64,000 nt of DNA from Maniola hyperantus (Eukaryota > Arthropoda > Insecta > Lepidoptera > Nymphalidae). This document shows positions 31,333 to 42,148 of this stretch, piece by piece; position 1 is the stretch's first letter; every line of letters starts with the position of its first letter. The notes beneath the pieces were generated by a model. It made no database searches. It was not told the DNA's origin and saw only the letters and a program-made list of their open reading frames with translations. The stretch is from contig NC_048546.1 in the NCBI RefSeq assembly GCF_902806685.2, positions 5,084,001 through 5,148,000 of the forward strand. Reading direction: 5' to 3'. Both the position numbers and the translations under genes were made by a program.

Positions 31333-32270
31333 ATTTCCTTGAAGTGTAGGTAAAACACTATCATAAAAATTATAAATAGGAACGCAATATTTTCTAGGTT
31401 CATGTATGTATGTAGGTATGTGAGTTTCTTTGTAGTAATGAATACCACGTGATTGTACCTTTGATATAGCTGTAGTAAATTCTACGTAATAACAGTGTTA
31501 TGTAACTTTTAAATACCGTAATTAGGAATTCGATACGAAGCAATTTTTATTGCCTCATTAGTATGCAGTTAAACTGTGCAGTTCATAGAAGGTATAAAAA
31601 AGAGTACTTATAATTTTTAAGCTTTCCGTAGAGCTCATGCTTTATGCAAATTAACGTATCACCCGCCTCCTTATCTCACTAAATCGCATAAAATACGCCG
31701 ATGCCTCATAAATATATCAATTTATATCATGTATAATGGCATTGACACATAACTTTATTGTTTGAACAGATGTATTCATTACTACGCATGAAGTGAAGTG
31801 ATTCTAGTCTCTATGTAAACGCGGATTGCAAATCGTATGCAGGATCCGGAAAATTAAATACTTATTTTTAGGGTTCCGTATCCGAAGGAGATCCAACTAC
31901 TAAGCCTCCGCTATCTGTGCGTCTTCTGTCTGTATCTCATGAACCGGAATAGGTAAAAATTTGACAAAGAATAAAATTAAGCCAAACTAAGGCAAAAAAT
32001 CTCTAATTTATTTGACGGCGCCCGATGATTTCGTATTAACATGTTTTATGTAAATATAATCATTTTTTTATATTTTAATAATAAATTCTAATCATTATAA
32101 AGATTTATAATATTGTGGGTATAATAAATTCAAGATTAAAGATTAATTTTATTGCACAATATTTATTTATATTTGTTCATAAAATTAGTCTTTTGAGATT
32201 AGCGCGCAGGTAAAAATGAACTTGGGCCGAATATTTATATCTATTATATACATATTATTACCATACCATA
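31333..32270. other. Mostly unannotated intron sequence
   Basis: TTAGGGTTCCGTATCCG at 31868 starts a short H5-like scrap. Otherwise nothing. Confidence 0.35.
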
Positions 32271-32408
32271 CCATATGCGACAGGTCGAGATGGCAATGGG
32301 GAAGGGAGCGCCCCGCACACGTACACAGCCCCTGCGCTACCCGGTGTGGGCGAGCGCGGGTGACCCCGCCTCGTATCCCGATTGCCATCTCAACCTGTCG
32401 CGGACTAT
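32271..32408. mobile_element. M1 GC-rich palindromic MITE
   Basis: ATGCGACAGGTCGAGATGGC and GCCATCTCAACCTGTCGCGG are the inverted ends; the core is GC-rich. Confidence 0.75.
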
Positions 32409-32417
32409 GGGTATATG

Positions 32418-32540
32418 TTTGAAGAGCAACCACCGAGTTTCTTACTGATTCTTCTCAGTAGTAAAGGCAAGTAAGCAAGTAGGAAAGGCATTCCGTATCA
32501 GTAGTAGATTCCGATGACGGTTCAAAAGCACGCAATAATA
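32418..32540 (+). repeat. LINE 3'-end-like repeat
   Basis: AGAGCAACCACCGAGTTTCT and AGGAAAGGCATTCCGTATC, as at 9880-9965. Confidence 0.45.
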
Positions 32541-32680
32541 AAGTAAATAATGTCCTTCTGCATTATTATAGTAGGTGTAGAATACCGTACTCTCATAGTC
32601 CGATGCGAGTTGGAATGGCAATCCGCAACGACCAAAGAAAAGTCAAATGGAGATTAACATATCAATTTACTTATATCATA

Positions 32681-32880
32681 CTAGCTTATGCGACTCCATC
32701 CGTGTGGACTACACAAATTTCAAACCCCTATTTTACCCTTTTAGGGGTTGAGTTTTCAATAATCGTTGCTTAGCGGATGTTGGCAAATTGGCTATCTGCA
32801 TGCCCGATCCGTCCAGTAGTTTGAACTGTGCGTTGATAGATCAGTCAGTCAGTCAGCTTTTTTAAAAATATATTTAGAAG
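32681..32880 (-). repeat. H1 repeat, reverse
   Basis: CTAG then CTTATGCGACTCCATCCG; ends TCAGTCAGTCAGTCAGC with an altered terminus. Confidence 0.65.
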
Positions 32881-33742
32881 AAGACACAGTAGAATCGGCT
32901 TGATTGACACATTAACGCACAGATGATATTGCTAAGACTGGAAACTTGAGATTCTTAATGTAGATTTTGTCTATAAGGTAAGTCTAAGAAAAGATTTTCA
33001 GATTCTTCACGCGAGAAAACCGGGGTAGTTCAACTAGTGGTTCAATATAACAGGGCAAACTCATTAATTGATATACCTAACTTAAACGGCTGAAAAGGTT
33101 ATCTCTACAACCCGTTATATAATATTGTGCATATATAAAACGTCCTACACCGCTACAGAAAGGTTTTTTAGAAATTCCATCCGAACGACGGGGTGCGTCA
33201 GTTAGACTGCTAATTAAAAAAACACAGTATCCAAAGCTTGCTTACAAACATAATATTTAGAACAAGGTTGATATTTTCTATTATTCTTACTCCCCTACTT
33301 TCAAAATTAAATACGAAATTACAGCATTTTACCCCTGCGCAAAAGCTGTAATCAAATTGCCTAGACGTAAAACCTAACGAGGGTAAATTTTAAAGGTTAA
33401 ACCTACCCCAGCAGTGTTCGTAAACTGAAATATGTGTACTCGAAATTAAGCCTTAAAATACACGGGACTTAAATAAATTAAGATAAAATTGGCTTGCGGC
33501 AATTTTCGAGTTTTATCAAATTTAGCGGGGTTTTAGCATTCCTCATGAATTACCTACCCCATTCGTAATAAATATACCGTTTCGTTTCTGTTGAAAGTTT
33601 CATGATTTGAGTGAAGGCCATGTGACCTTTGGAAAATACCTACCGCATTTTCTTATTTTATAAATTTATTCAACGCGGCATGGCGCAGTATAATTTTAAT
33701 ACAGCAGACTACGGTAATTGAAACGTTTTATGCCTATTGAGA
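32881..33742. other. Unannotated intron sequence
   Basis: No supported feature. Confidence 0.4.
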
Positions 33743-34047
33743 GCGGTGATAGCATAGAGGTTAAGACGTCAGTTTTCTATTCCGAAGGTCAGGGGTTCGA
33801 TCTTGGGCACGCACCTCTAGGTTTTTTCTTCTTTTCGGAGTTATGTGCAATTTAAGTAATTTAATGTCACTTGCTTTAACGATGAAAGAAAACATCGTGA
33901 GAAAATCTGCATGCCTGCGATTTCTCCATAAGTTCTCAAAGGTGCGTGAAGCCTACTAATCCGTTCTGGGCCAGTGTGGCAGATTAGGTATGCCCTAAAC
34001 CCTTCTCATTCTGAGAGGAGGCCCGTATTCTCAGTAGTGGGCAGACT
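33743..34047 (+). mobile_element. SINE-B, full-length, diverged
   Basis: Head GTGATAGCATAGAGGTTAAG and box B GGGGTTCGATCTTGG. Body as in other copies; the (GAT)n tail is lost. Confidence 0.75.
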
Positions 34048-34156
34048 TGCCTATGACTACTTTATTTTTTGTAAACGAGAACTTCTGTATATACCTACTA
34101 TATAAAAAAGATTCCGACGAATTGAGAACCTCCTCCTTTTTTTGAAGTCGGTTAAA

Positions 34157-34350
34157 AAGACAAGGTGACTGACTGACTGATCTATCAACGCACAGCTCAA
34201 ACCACTGGATGGATTGGGCAGAAATTTTGCATGCAGATTATGACGTAGGCATTCGTTAAGAAAGGATATTTACAAATTCAACCCTTGGGCGTAAAATAGG
34301 GGTTCGAAGTTTGTGTAGTCCACGCGGACGAAGTCGCGGGAATAAGATAG
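34157..34350 (+). repeat. H1 repeat
   Basis: AAAAGACAAGGTGACTGACT through GAAGTCGCGGGAATAAGATAG (CTAG mutated). Preceded at 34095 by a GATTCCGACGAATTGAGAAC block shared with 60416-60470. Confidence 0.65.
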
Positions 34351-34430
34351 TTTAAATATAAAGTGATATAAATAAGTTTAAGTCTATTGTAAATTTGTTT
34401 ATTTTCAAAATATAATCGTAGTTTCGAATA

Positions 34431-34477
34431 TCGGCCCTACCCCGTTTGCCATCTCGGCCTGTTGCGTACTGTATGTA
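34431..34477. repeat. M1 right-end fragment
   Basis: TTGCCATCTCGGCCTGTTGCG matches the M1 right terminus. Confidence 0.5.
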
Positions 34478-34616
34478 GCGTTATGTAAGGGCCAGTGCAC
34501 ACGGTGCTACGGAGCTACAACGCGCAATGAACAAAGTTATCCAACGCATTTTTTGCACGACGCACTTGGGTATATGCGTTTTCTCGCGCAACATTTTCTC
34601 GAAGATAAGGATTAGA

Positions 34617-34733
34617 GGATGTTTACGTCATAATACCTATATCTACATGTTCAGCCTGATCCGCTTAGTAATTTGGGCTGTGAGTTGATAGATCAGTCAG
34701 TCAGTCAGTCATCTTTCCTTTTATATATTTAGT
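34617..34733 (-). repeat. H1 5' part, reverse
   Basis: TCAGCCTGATCCGCTTAGTA through (CAGT)n and CTTTTATATATTTAG. It ends 38 bp before the putative exon 2. Confidence 0.65.
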
Positions 34734-34771
34734 AGAAGAAGACTACAATAATTGTATGTTTATCTTTACAG

Positions 34772-34817
34772 GTTACCACAGCTTGCCGTCTCTGCAAAGA
34801 TATTGTGCCTCCTGATG
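34772..34817 (+). CDS. FGF exon 2: start of signal peptide (46 nt)
   Basis: Exon bounded by TTTATCTTTACAG and GATG|GTAAGC. Its first base completes the ATG begun in exon 1. The remaining 45 bases encode LPQLAVSAKILCLLM, and they join in phase 0 to the exon at 48127, which adds VVICGAVPS. Together they form a signal peptide with Lys10, a hydrophobic core at residues 11-20 and a plausible cleavage site after Ala22. In the two other frames the exon either meets a TGA after joining exon 1's long frame or fails to join exon 3 in frame. Flanked closely by repeats (H1 at 34617-34733, H4 at 34835) but not part of them. The start codon choice is inference; the splice sites and phase are seen directly. 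Confidence 0.65.
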
Positions 34818-34834
34818 GTAAGCATAGTTTAATC

Positions 34835-34940
34835 TATACTAATATTATGAATAGGCACCTAAAGTTTGTACGTTTGTTTGTAGGAAATAATCTCTGGAAC
34901 TACTAAACTGATTTTCAAATTTCAAAAGTGCATAAAAACT
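34835..34940 (+). repeat. H4 fragment
   Basis: CTATACTAATATTATGAA, GTTTGTACGTTTGTTTGTAGG and CTGGAACTACTAAACTGATT. Confidence 0.5.
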
Positions 34941-34945
34941 ACATT

Positions 34946-35064
34946 AAGCCGGCAACAAATATTGTACATCGACCTTTAGAATAAGATTTCGGCTTTGTAG
35001 AGCGTTGTCTCTGTCACTCATACCTATGTGACGTTTTGTCAGTCTTAACGACAGAGACAAGCGG
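34946..35064. mobile_element. M4 MITE, left half and centre
   Basis: GTACATCGACCTTTAGAAT, GATTTCGGCTTTGTAGAGCG and ACGTTTTGTCAGTCTTAACG; the right arm is missing. Confidence 0.6.
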
Positions 35065-35122
35065 GTACGAGTATTTACGAAGAATTGACCTTTGGCCATT
35101 ACATGACTGTTTAACACAGAGA

Positions 35123-35564
35123 TATACAGGCTGTAACAAGAACACTAGTAAAAACTTAGCGTTATTGTTATACTTACTATCTAAACACAATCCAATAAGT
35201 ACCAATAACCATTTGCCTCATTTTATAGTTTTAGTGATTTAGTATTTTTCAAATCCGCAATGTATACGTTCAACTGAGGTCAATACTTCATCTGTGGCAT
35301 TGACTCTGAATGGCCTACTTACGCTTTTACTTACTTAGAGGTCTACGAACTTGCATAAGTAGGCCACTCGGAGTTGCCGCGTGGTAGGTGGGGCATTGGC
35401 CCCAGTTTTGTACGCTATACATTGCGGGTTTGAAAAATACTAAATCACTAAAGCTACAACATGAGGCAAATGGTTATTGGTACCTATTGAATTGTGTTTA
35501 GATAATATAACAATAGATAGTATAACGCTAAGTTTTTGCTACCGTTTTGGTTACATCCTGTATA
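35123..35564. mobile_element. Foldback element, about 145-bp inverted arms
   Basis: TATACAGGCTGTAAC at the left and GTTACATCCTGTATA at the right. Arms share AAAAACTTAGCGTTA, ACCAATAACCATTTGCCTCA and AGTGATTTAGTATTTTTCAAA in opposite orientation. The unpaired centre is about 150 bp. Non-coding. Confidence 0.8.
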
Positions 35565-35566
35565 AA

Positions 35567-35670
35567 TGGAAAAAGGTGACTGACTGACTGATCTATTAAC
35601 CCACAGCTTAAACTTCTCCAAGGATTGTGATAAAATTTGGAAATCAGCTCAGAAAGGATTTTTGAAAAGT
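35567..35670 (+). repeat. H1 5' part fused to SINE-B
   Basis: GGAAAAAGGTGACTGACTGA to AGGATTTTTGAAAAGTCAAC, then SINE-B. Confidence 0.6.
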
Positions 35671-35864
35671 CAACTCTAACTTTTCGGAGTTTTATGTGTT
35701 TTAATTAATTAAATATCACTTGTTCTCAAAGGTGTGTGAAGTCTACCAATCCGCACATGGCCAGCGTGGTAGACTGTGGCCAAAACCCTTCTCACTCTGA
35801 GAGGAGACCCGTGCTTTGTAGTGAGCCGGTGATGGGTTGATGATGATGATGATGATGATGATGA
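35671..35864 (+). mobile_element. SINE-B lacking the tRNA head
   Basis: CTCTAACTTTTCGGAGTTTT through GTAGACTGTGGCC to a (GATGAT)n tail. Confidence 0.75.
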
Positions 35865-36384
35865 AGGGGGCAAAATATGGGTTAGTAAACGGACGAAGTC
35901 GCGGGCACATGCTAGTAATTAATACGTCAAAACGGTACGATCATTAGAGCATAATGGCTACAAATACAAGTTATGCATTAAAAACATCCATTAAATATTA
36001 TTAGGTAATATTCCTACACAGCTACACTGCATAAGCTTAGATGATAGTTTAGATAAAATAATTCCTGACAGTAGCATCATACTTGTGATAAGAAGTGTAA
36101 TATTATAGCGTAAATGTCTGTCGCTAGATCTTAATAAAACAATTTACGTCATAAGTAAAAAAGGTCACTTAACCGGTATAAAAGGATTAGTAAGTAATTT
36201 CAATTGCAGCTATCATTTTATTCGCATTAGCCAAGTTTAATAAGAAAACGTCTGATGCTTGGCCGTCCATTTTTAAACCTCATGCACATTAATATAGTGC
36301 AGCGTTATCAAGATTTTAATTTTATTAGTAGGTACTGAAATATTTTACATAAAGAACTGAACATGACCGATCCCTTTAAAAAAT
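35865..36384. other. Unannotated intron sequence
   Basis: ACGGACGAAGTCGCGGGCAC then CTAG near 35890-35915 is an H-family 3' end scrap. Otherwise nothing. Confidence 0.4.
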
Positions 36385-36545
36385 TAGTAACTAATATTAT
36401 GAAGATGAGTTTGTTGTTTGTAACCGATAAACTCTGAAACTTCTAAGCCGATTTGAATAATAATTTCACCATTAGAAAGCTACTTTATCAAAAATTATAT
36501 AGGCCATACAATATATCAAACACCCGAGTGAAGCTGGGGGGAACA
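36385..36545 (+). repeat. H4 fragment, diverged
   Basis: GTAACTAATATTATGAAGA, CACCATTAGAAAGCTACTTT and CACCCGAGTGAAGCTGGGG. Confidence 0.45.
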
Positions 36546-36875
36546 GATGGTCATTTACGAATCTGACCACACTGGAGCTTTGGCTAGAGATACATCTTAA
36601 CCATCATCAAATAAGATATGTAGGGCAATACATAGAATGCTAAAATAAATAGCATAGTAATATATTAAACATAAATTTAACACAACATAGGGACAACAAC
36701 ATTTGGTCTCAAAGTATATGAAATTTCAGACACTAATAAACAAATACAAGTTTCACTTACCGAAAATGAATTAACTTTTCACTTCAAAAATAGATATGTC
36801 ACTTAGTGTAGTAAACACTGCATGCAGAATATCGAAATAATATAGCATTGGAGTAATATTTATTCACAATTTCTC

Positions 36876-37200
36876 TTTTAGCTGCATAAAAGCGTAAAAA
36901 GGGTGCTGGTTTGTAGTTTTAGCTGCATAATGGGTAACATACACTCTCTTTATCAGCCAATGTTCAGCTCTTGGGGCGGCTGTTACCTTTAATAATGCTT
37001 ATATATATAATGCTGATATAACGCAGTTGTGGGCAGTTAATCAGCTAGTTGCTGAATAATTTGTGCCCAAATCAGAGTTATATCTTCTGAGGATGCTATT
37101 ATTCAGCTATTATTCAGCTAATATATAGCACGTTTATGCAGCTAAAGTTTCCAATGTGGACGGTAAATCAGTTGATATGCAGCACTTTTGTGTTACTTGG
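36876..37200. mobile_element. Foldback element with repeated AGCTGCATA
   Basis: TAGCTGCATAA-type motifs at 36880 and 36920 face TATGCAGCTA at 37135 and TATGCAGCA near 37176. The centre carries ATTCAGCTATTATTCAGCTA. Structure suggests a foldback or hAT-like MITE with repeated subterminal motifs; superfamily unknown. Confidence 0.5.
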
Positions 37201-37489
37201 GAACAGCTGTTGATTAATAATGTAAAACTTAATCATCACTTGAATGCTAACGATAATAACCTTTAAGATGTAAGTGACGGAAACACCTTGACATACACAA
37301 CAAGGAAACGTTGATTAAGATCACCGATTTCATAGAAATAATAGGACATACAACTGTTTCTAAAGAAGTTGACTTGAATTTGAAAAAAACTCTACATTTG
37401 TTTCCGCGATACTACAATATTATACAAAGTAAGTACCTAACTCAAGTATTTTGAAGGAGATAATATATTCGCGGTTAAGTTTAAAGTCA

Positions 37490-37640
37490 AACTCTTATTG
37501 ATGGTCTGGTATGGTGTTAGATTTGTAAGATATAGTGGTGATAATTATTACGCAAACTTAAAACTAAAGCTACGAGGGTTCCAAACGCGCCCATTAATTA
37601 TTTTTTTCGGCCTAGCTCGGTTGTATACCAATCCTAAACA
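37490..37640 (-). repeat. LINE 3'-tail-like repeat, reverse
   Basis: AACTTAAAACTAAAGCTACG and AGGGTTCCAAACGCGCCCA are the complement of the family at 23766. Confidence 0.5.
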
Positions 37641-38121
37641 GACCAAAAGTAATATTTAGGTACTATAATTCACCGCAGGGAATTTTATATAAAAGTAATA
37701 GCATAACGTCTTAAATTAATATAATAAAATACAGCTAAGGATGCACTCTGGTTCCGCGAACGTTCCAGTTAATTTGAAGCGCAAATAATATTATGGTAAT
37801 GCATGGTCACTAGACATAATATGTATGTTTTAGCGATCACCTATCATTAGCTGTTATTATGATTACGCTCACCAGCTCTACGGTTGATGAAGAAATTTTC
37901 TTTTAGGGCCACCGCTTACACTAATAATATATAATTTTTTAGTAAGATATTTTTATATAGTTAGGTTTTTTTTACAAAAAGTTAATTATTGATAGGCAAT
38001 CCTAGTAACGAGCTGCTATTTTTGAAGCACGCTCAAAGGTGTCAAAAGGTGCGTAAACTCCACGCTAAAAAAAAAGCTAAGAGAATACCTTTAGTTACGA
38101 TGAAAATAGGAGATACAGTAG
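37641..38121. other. Unannotated intron sequence
   Basis: No supported feature. Confidence 0.35.
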
Positions 38122-38301
38122 GTACGCAGCCGAAAGTAATGTACCTACATCGACCTTTAGAATGACATTTCGGCTTTGTAGAGCGTTGTCTCTGTCACTC
38201 ATACCTATATGACGTTTTGTCGGTCTCAACGACAGAGACAATGCTCTACAAATCTGCTATCTCGTTCTAAAGGTCGATGTACATTACTTTCGGCCGCGTA
38301 C
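38122..38301. mobile_element. M4 palindromic MITE, best copy
   Basis: GTACGCAGCCGAAAGTAATG and CATTACTTTCGGCCGCGTAC are the ends. ATCGACCTTTAGAATGACAT is mirrored by TCGTTCTAAAGGTCGAT, and the centre CGTTTTGTCGGTCTCAACG holds another short palindrome. Confidence 0.8.
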
Positions 38302-38526
38302 TGTAACTACAGTCTACAGTTCAAATAGCTTGGCATTAGAGGAAAATAGTAAAAAGTTTTTATTGTACGTGCTGAACTGGATACACGTGATCATAATACT
38401 GTGTCCGATTACTGATAATAGTTTGTATGGAAATGACGAAATGCTTACCTACGACATGCATACGTCAAATTTTTCTATGCTGACTGTATAAAAATAGAAT
38501 AAGTTGAAAATGAATCCCTAAATGTG

Positions 38527-38685
38527 TTGGTCATTGCAAATCTCGAGAACAGCTGAACCGATTTCGCTAATTCTTTTTTTATAATATTCCTTGAAGTACG
38601 AGGATGGTTCTTACGGAGAGAAAAATTTAAAAAATTTGAATCGACTGTTAGGCGGAACGAAGTTCGCCAGGGCTGCTAGTTATAC
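38527..38685 (+). repeat. H6 copy
   Basis: CTCGAGAACAGCTGAACCGA ... GTACGAGGATGGTTCTTACG ... CGAAGTTCGCCAGGGCTGCTAGT. Confidence 0.6.
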
Positions 38686-38714
38686 AATAATTATCCTTAT
38701 TTCAATACTGCACC

Positions 38715-38893
38715 ATTTAGCATTGTAAATGCGAAAGTGTGTCTGTCTGCTATATTTTCAGGGCCGATTTTGACGGGTACAGAGATAATTTGCATGCATT
38801 ACGGAGCCAGACATACTTAGGCTACGTTTTATACCGGAAAATTGAAGAGTTCCCGCGGAATGTTTAAAAAACCTAAATACACGTGGACGAGGT
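38715..38893 (+). repeat. H2 copy, diverged
   Basis: TGCGAAAGTGTGTCTGTCTG to GAGTTCCCGCGGAATGTTT. The CTAG end is missing. Confidence 0.5.
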
Positions 38894-38937
38894 TTAGTAT
38901 TGAGCATTATCAAGTATTTCATTTGCTAGCTAATCTA

Positions 38938-39066
38938 AATATATAAAAGGAAAAGGTGACTGACTGACTGACTGATTGACTGACTGATCTATCAACGCAC
39001 AGCTCAAACTACTGGAGGGATCGGGCTGAAATTTTGCATGCAAGATAGCTTTTAGGACGTAGTGCA
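38938..39066 (+). repeat. H1 5' half
   Basis: AATATATAAAAGGAAAAGG, (GACT)n, then ATCAACGCACAGCTCAAACT. Confidence 0.65.
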
Positions 39067-39384
39067 CTTTCGGCTTTTGGTCATTTGATCACGCTTAGGA
39101 GTAACCAATTTGTTAGTCAAATATGGTTAGCTTTCAACTAAAGACCAGATATTAGTCAGACAAGGGCAGATTTCTTGCCCTATCTGAGAACTTACTAATG
39201 AAACCTAGTAATAAGGCGTTTGGGCCATCTATGACATATCAAAATATTATTATTTTGGTTTAAATATGTCTTCTACGTTTTTTAATAAAATAAGGAAAGA
39301 ATGAGTTTCGAATATAATTAAAACTGGAAAAACCTTTTGATGCAAAAATCATGTTTTCTCTACCTACATGCAATGGCCTAAGAG
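39067..39384. other. Unannotated intron sequence
   Basis: No supported feature. Confidence 0.35.
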
Positions 39385-40105
39385 CCAGCGCGTGCCAGAT
39401 CTTCCTTATTTTAAAAAGCTGAAAGTTTCTCTGCGTATTGTCCCCAACACTGGGAGGAATTTTTGTTTGGATGTTTGTTTGGATCATGGTGACTTTGAGA
39501 GATAACAGGTATTAAAGGTGTAAAAAATCTTTCGTCAACGTATAGTCTTTTTTTATATTTCATTCAGAATAGTATTAGAAATCACGTCATGCATTGCCAG
39601 ACACTTAGTTTTTTTTTTTTTTAAAGAATATTAGCCATGTTAAATGACTAATATTCCCCTTTCCCCTCCAACTAAGCGTAAAGCTTGTGCTAGGAGTAGG
39701 TACGACAATAGTGCAACGGGCGGGGTTTGAACCGTCGACCTTTCGGTTTTCAGTCCACTTCTTTACCTGTTGAGCTATTGAGGCTCTAAGTATGGTGGTA
39801 ACCCCCTGCCAGACACCTTTAAAGTTTAATAAATTATTAGCGTTTAAGGGTGTATGGCGGGAGTTCCCACGACACTTAGTGTCTGGCAACGCATGTCGTG
39901 ATTTCTAATACTACTCCTAAGAAAATATAAAAAGAATTAGATTTTATACTTTGACGTAAGATTTTTTACACCTTTATTATCTGTTATCTCCCAAAGCCAT
40001 CATGATCCAAACAAACGTTCCTCCCAGTGTTGGGGATAATACGCAGAGAAACTTTCGGCTTTTATAAAATAAGGAAGGTCCGGCACGCGCTGGCTCTCAT
40101 CTCCA
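39385..40105. mobile_element. R2 foldback element, both arms, SINE-C inside
   Basis: The left arm (39385-39606, ending TTGCCAGACACTTAG) is the reverse complement of the right arm (about 39875-40105, starting CACTTAGTGTCTGGCAACG). Arms are about 225 bp. Shared blocks include CGCAGAGAAACTTTC, GTAAAAAATC and ATCACGTCATGCATTG. The centre holds CCCCTGCCAGACACCTTTAA. The other R2 copies in the window are single arms. Confidence 0.75.
39607..39787 (-). mobile_element. SINE-C, reverse, nested in R2
   Basis: On minus: head GCCTCAATAGCTCAACAGGT (box A) and GACGGTTCAAACCCCGCC (box B), a body with TCCTAGCACAAGCTTTACGC, and an A-rich tail seen as a T run at 39608-39622. Confidence 0.8.
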
Positions 40106-40430
40106 CAACATTCGAATTTCAGTTTACAAAAATCTGCAACATTAGGTATCAAGAGGATTAAATTCTTCGAATTCGCATCTCGATGGCGCCAATACGCAAA
40201 CATATTTACATTAACAATTATTTGGAGTAACTATTAACCTTTGTACTGTGTCTCTTTACATTGATACAAGGTATTTTTACCTATTGGTTAGCCAAATTTG
40301 TTTTCACCTAGGTCAGTGGTGTGAGGGGCAAATATGTAGGTTATTGAATTCTGTTCTGTTTGCTTATTTATTAGTACTTAGATAAAGCTTGAGTCTACAT
40401 TTTTTCAATACCTACTCATCTTCTTCTAAA
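40106..40430. other. Unannotated intron sequence
   Basis: No supported feature. Confidence 0.35.
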
Positions 40431-40644
40431 TATATAAAAGGAAAAGGTGACTGACTGACTGACTGATCTATCAACGCACAGCTCAAACTACAGGATGGAT
40501 CGGGCTGAAATTTGGCACGCAGATAGTTATTATGACGTAGGCATCCGCTAAGAAAGGATTTTTGAAAATTCAACCCCTAAGGCGGTGAAATAGGGGTTTG
40601 AAATTTGTGTAGTCCACGCGGACGAAGTCGCGAGCATAAGCTAG
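40431..40644 (+). repeat. H1 repeat, full-length
   Basis: ATATATAAAAGGAAAAGG through GAAGTCGCGAGCATAAGCTAG. Followed at 40650-40745 by a reverse H2 fragment (GCGACTTCATCCATGTGGAT). Confidence 0.7.
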
Positions 40645-40760
40645 TCTATTATAAGATGCCAGCGACTTCATCCATGTGGATTTAGATTTTAAAAATTTCG
40701 CGAGAACTTTGATTTTCCGGGACAAAAAACCTGCGTATAAAAGATAATTCTGTTATAACT

Positions 40761-41800
40761 ATTAGTATGAATGGTTATTTTAAGTTAATGGTGTGCAAAG
40801 TTTTTATATATCTACGTAAATAGTTAAATTATAATGTTCAGGTGCAAAGGTTAGGTCTGTGGGGCAAATTTTCCTTTCAATATAAACTTGTTATGTAATA
40901 TTAATTAATTATTAAATTTGTTATTAATTTTCAATTAGCAATAGATTAGTGAAAACATCTTTCATTGCTCGTTAATGTATGTTATTATGTAGTAGGTATA
41001 TAATGTAAACGATTATTACGTTATGATTTGTTTTCCTAATACAATTGCGTACCTACATAGTTCGATTATATAAAATTATGCTTATTACAAGGTGGCTTAC
41101 TACCAAGTAAATTTTTTTTTGTTGTTATCTAACAACTGCAATTTCATGCGCGTAGATTTAAGTTTTTTTTTTTAATATCGGTACGTCTCCGGGAATCAAG
41201 CTAATAAGCTTGATGTAAGTAGCTATAGCACGCTATGGTTCATCTACGTAGAATTTGGTTAGGATTAGTAAGTATTCCAGCACGAGTTTTGTAAAGTTAA
41301 GTAAAGTGAAATATTCTTTATTGTACACCAATGCCAAAACAACAGAAATATAACAAAGATGTTTTGTTTATTATGATTTGTTTATTAGTTTAGAGTTTAT
41401 TTATAACTTAACTTATTTTAGTAGTAAAATTACCTGACACTTTATTCGAATGCGGTGATTACCTTTAATTAGCTCGTTATTTTATCTAAGAAATTTTGTA
41501 TTTTTAATTTTGTGTTTGATGTAGATGATTAGCTGTTGGTGATCCTAATTTTGCTATAGCTTAGCTTATTTATGATAGTTTTTGTCTTAGAGTTAGACGG
41601 ATAACTTTTGAATTTTTCAGGATAAAATGTAGCATACGTGTTAATTCATCGTCATCACGTCTCTCAAATCATTTTGTTTAACAGTTATTAGATCAAACCA
41701 ATTAAAAAGTAAAGTCCAAATTCCAGTACAACAACTCCAACACGTACTAACGGATTATCACCTATTACGTAATAGATCGCTTAGCAGATTATGCGATCTG
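40761..41800. other. Long unannotated intron sequence
   Basis: AT-rich. No gene, SINE or clear inverted repeat recognised. Confidence 0.4.
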
Positions 41801-41807
41801 TTTACAA

Positions 41808-41991
41808 CAGTGGCCCTACCGTGGTTGTTTGACAGCTACAATGTCACGATCGCAATCATCTCTGATTGGTTAATGCTCGCTCACTATTGGCTACAATGCA
41901 TTGTTGCAACAAGAATCGCACAAATTCAGCCAATCAGAACAATTGAGATTGTAATAATGATTGATGCAGGTTTTAGACAATCGCCCTACTG
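41808..41991. mobile_element. Possible hAT-like MITE with CCAAT boxes
   Basis: Ends CAGTGGCCCTACCG and CGATTGCCC-like (complement CAGTAGGGCGATTG) are imperfect inverted repeats. GATTGGTTAATG and CAGCCAATCAG are inverted inside. The flanking octamers do not match, so the boundary is unproven. Confidence 0.4.
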
Positions 41992-42005
41992 AACTATTCT
42001 TATAG

Positions 42006-42148
42006 TAGGTATGCGACAGGTCCAGATGACAATCGGGGAAGGAACGCCCCACACACCCGCACAGCCTCCGTGCTAACCTGCGCGGGTGTGCAGGGCGTCC
42101 CCCCGCCTCATACCGCGATTGCCATATCAGGCTGTCGCGGACTATACA
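42006..42148. mobile_element. M1 GC-rich palindromic MITE
   Basis: ATGCGACAGGTCCAGATGAC and TGCCATATCAGGCTGTCGCG at the ends. Confidence 0.7.

Noticed and set aside
31060..31448. 160-residue minus-strand frame rich in DELRMGR/TSCEW repeats
   Set aside because: It is the translation of the 50-bp minisatellite; no start context, splice sites or domain.
41808..41991. Confident hAT assignment
   Set aside because: The ends resemble hAT ends, but no matching 8-bp target duplication was found.
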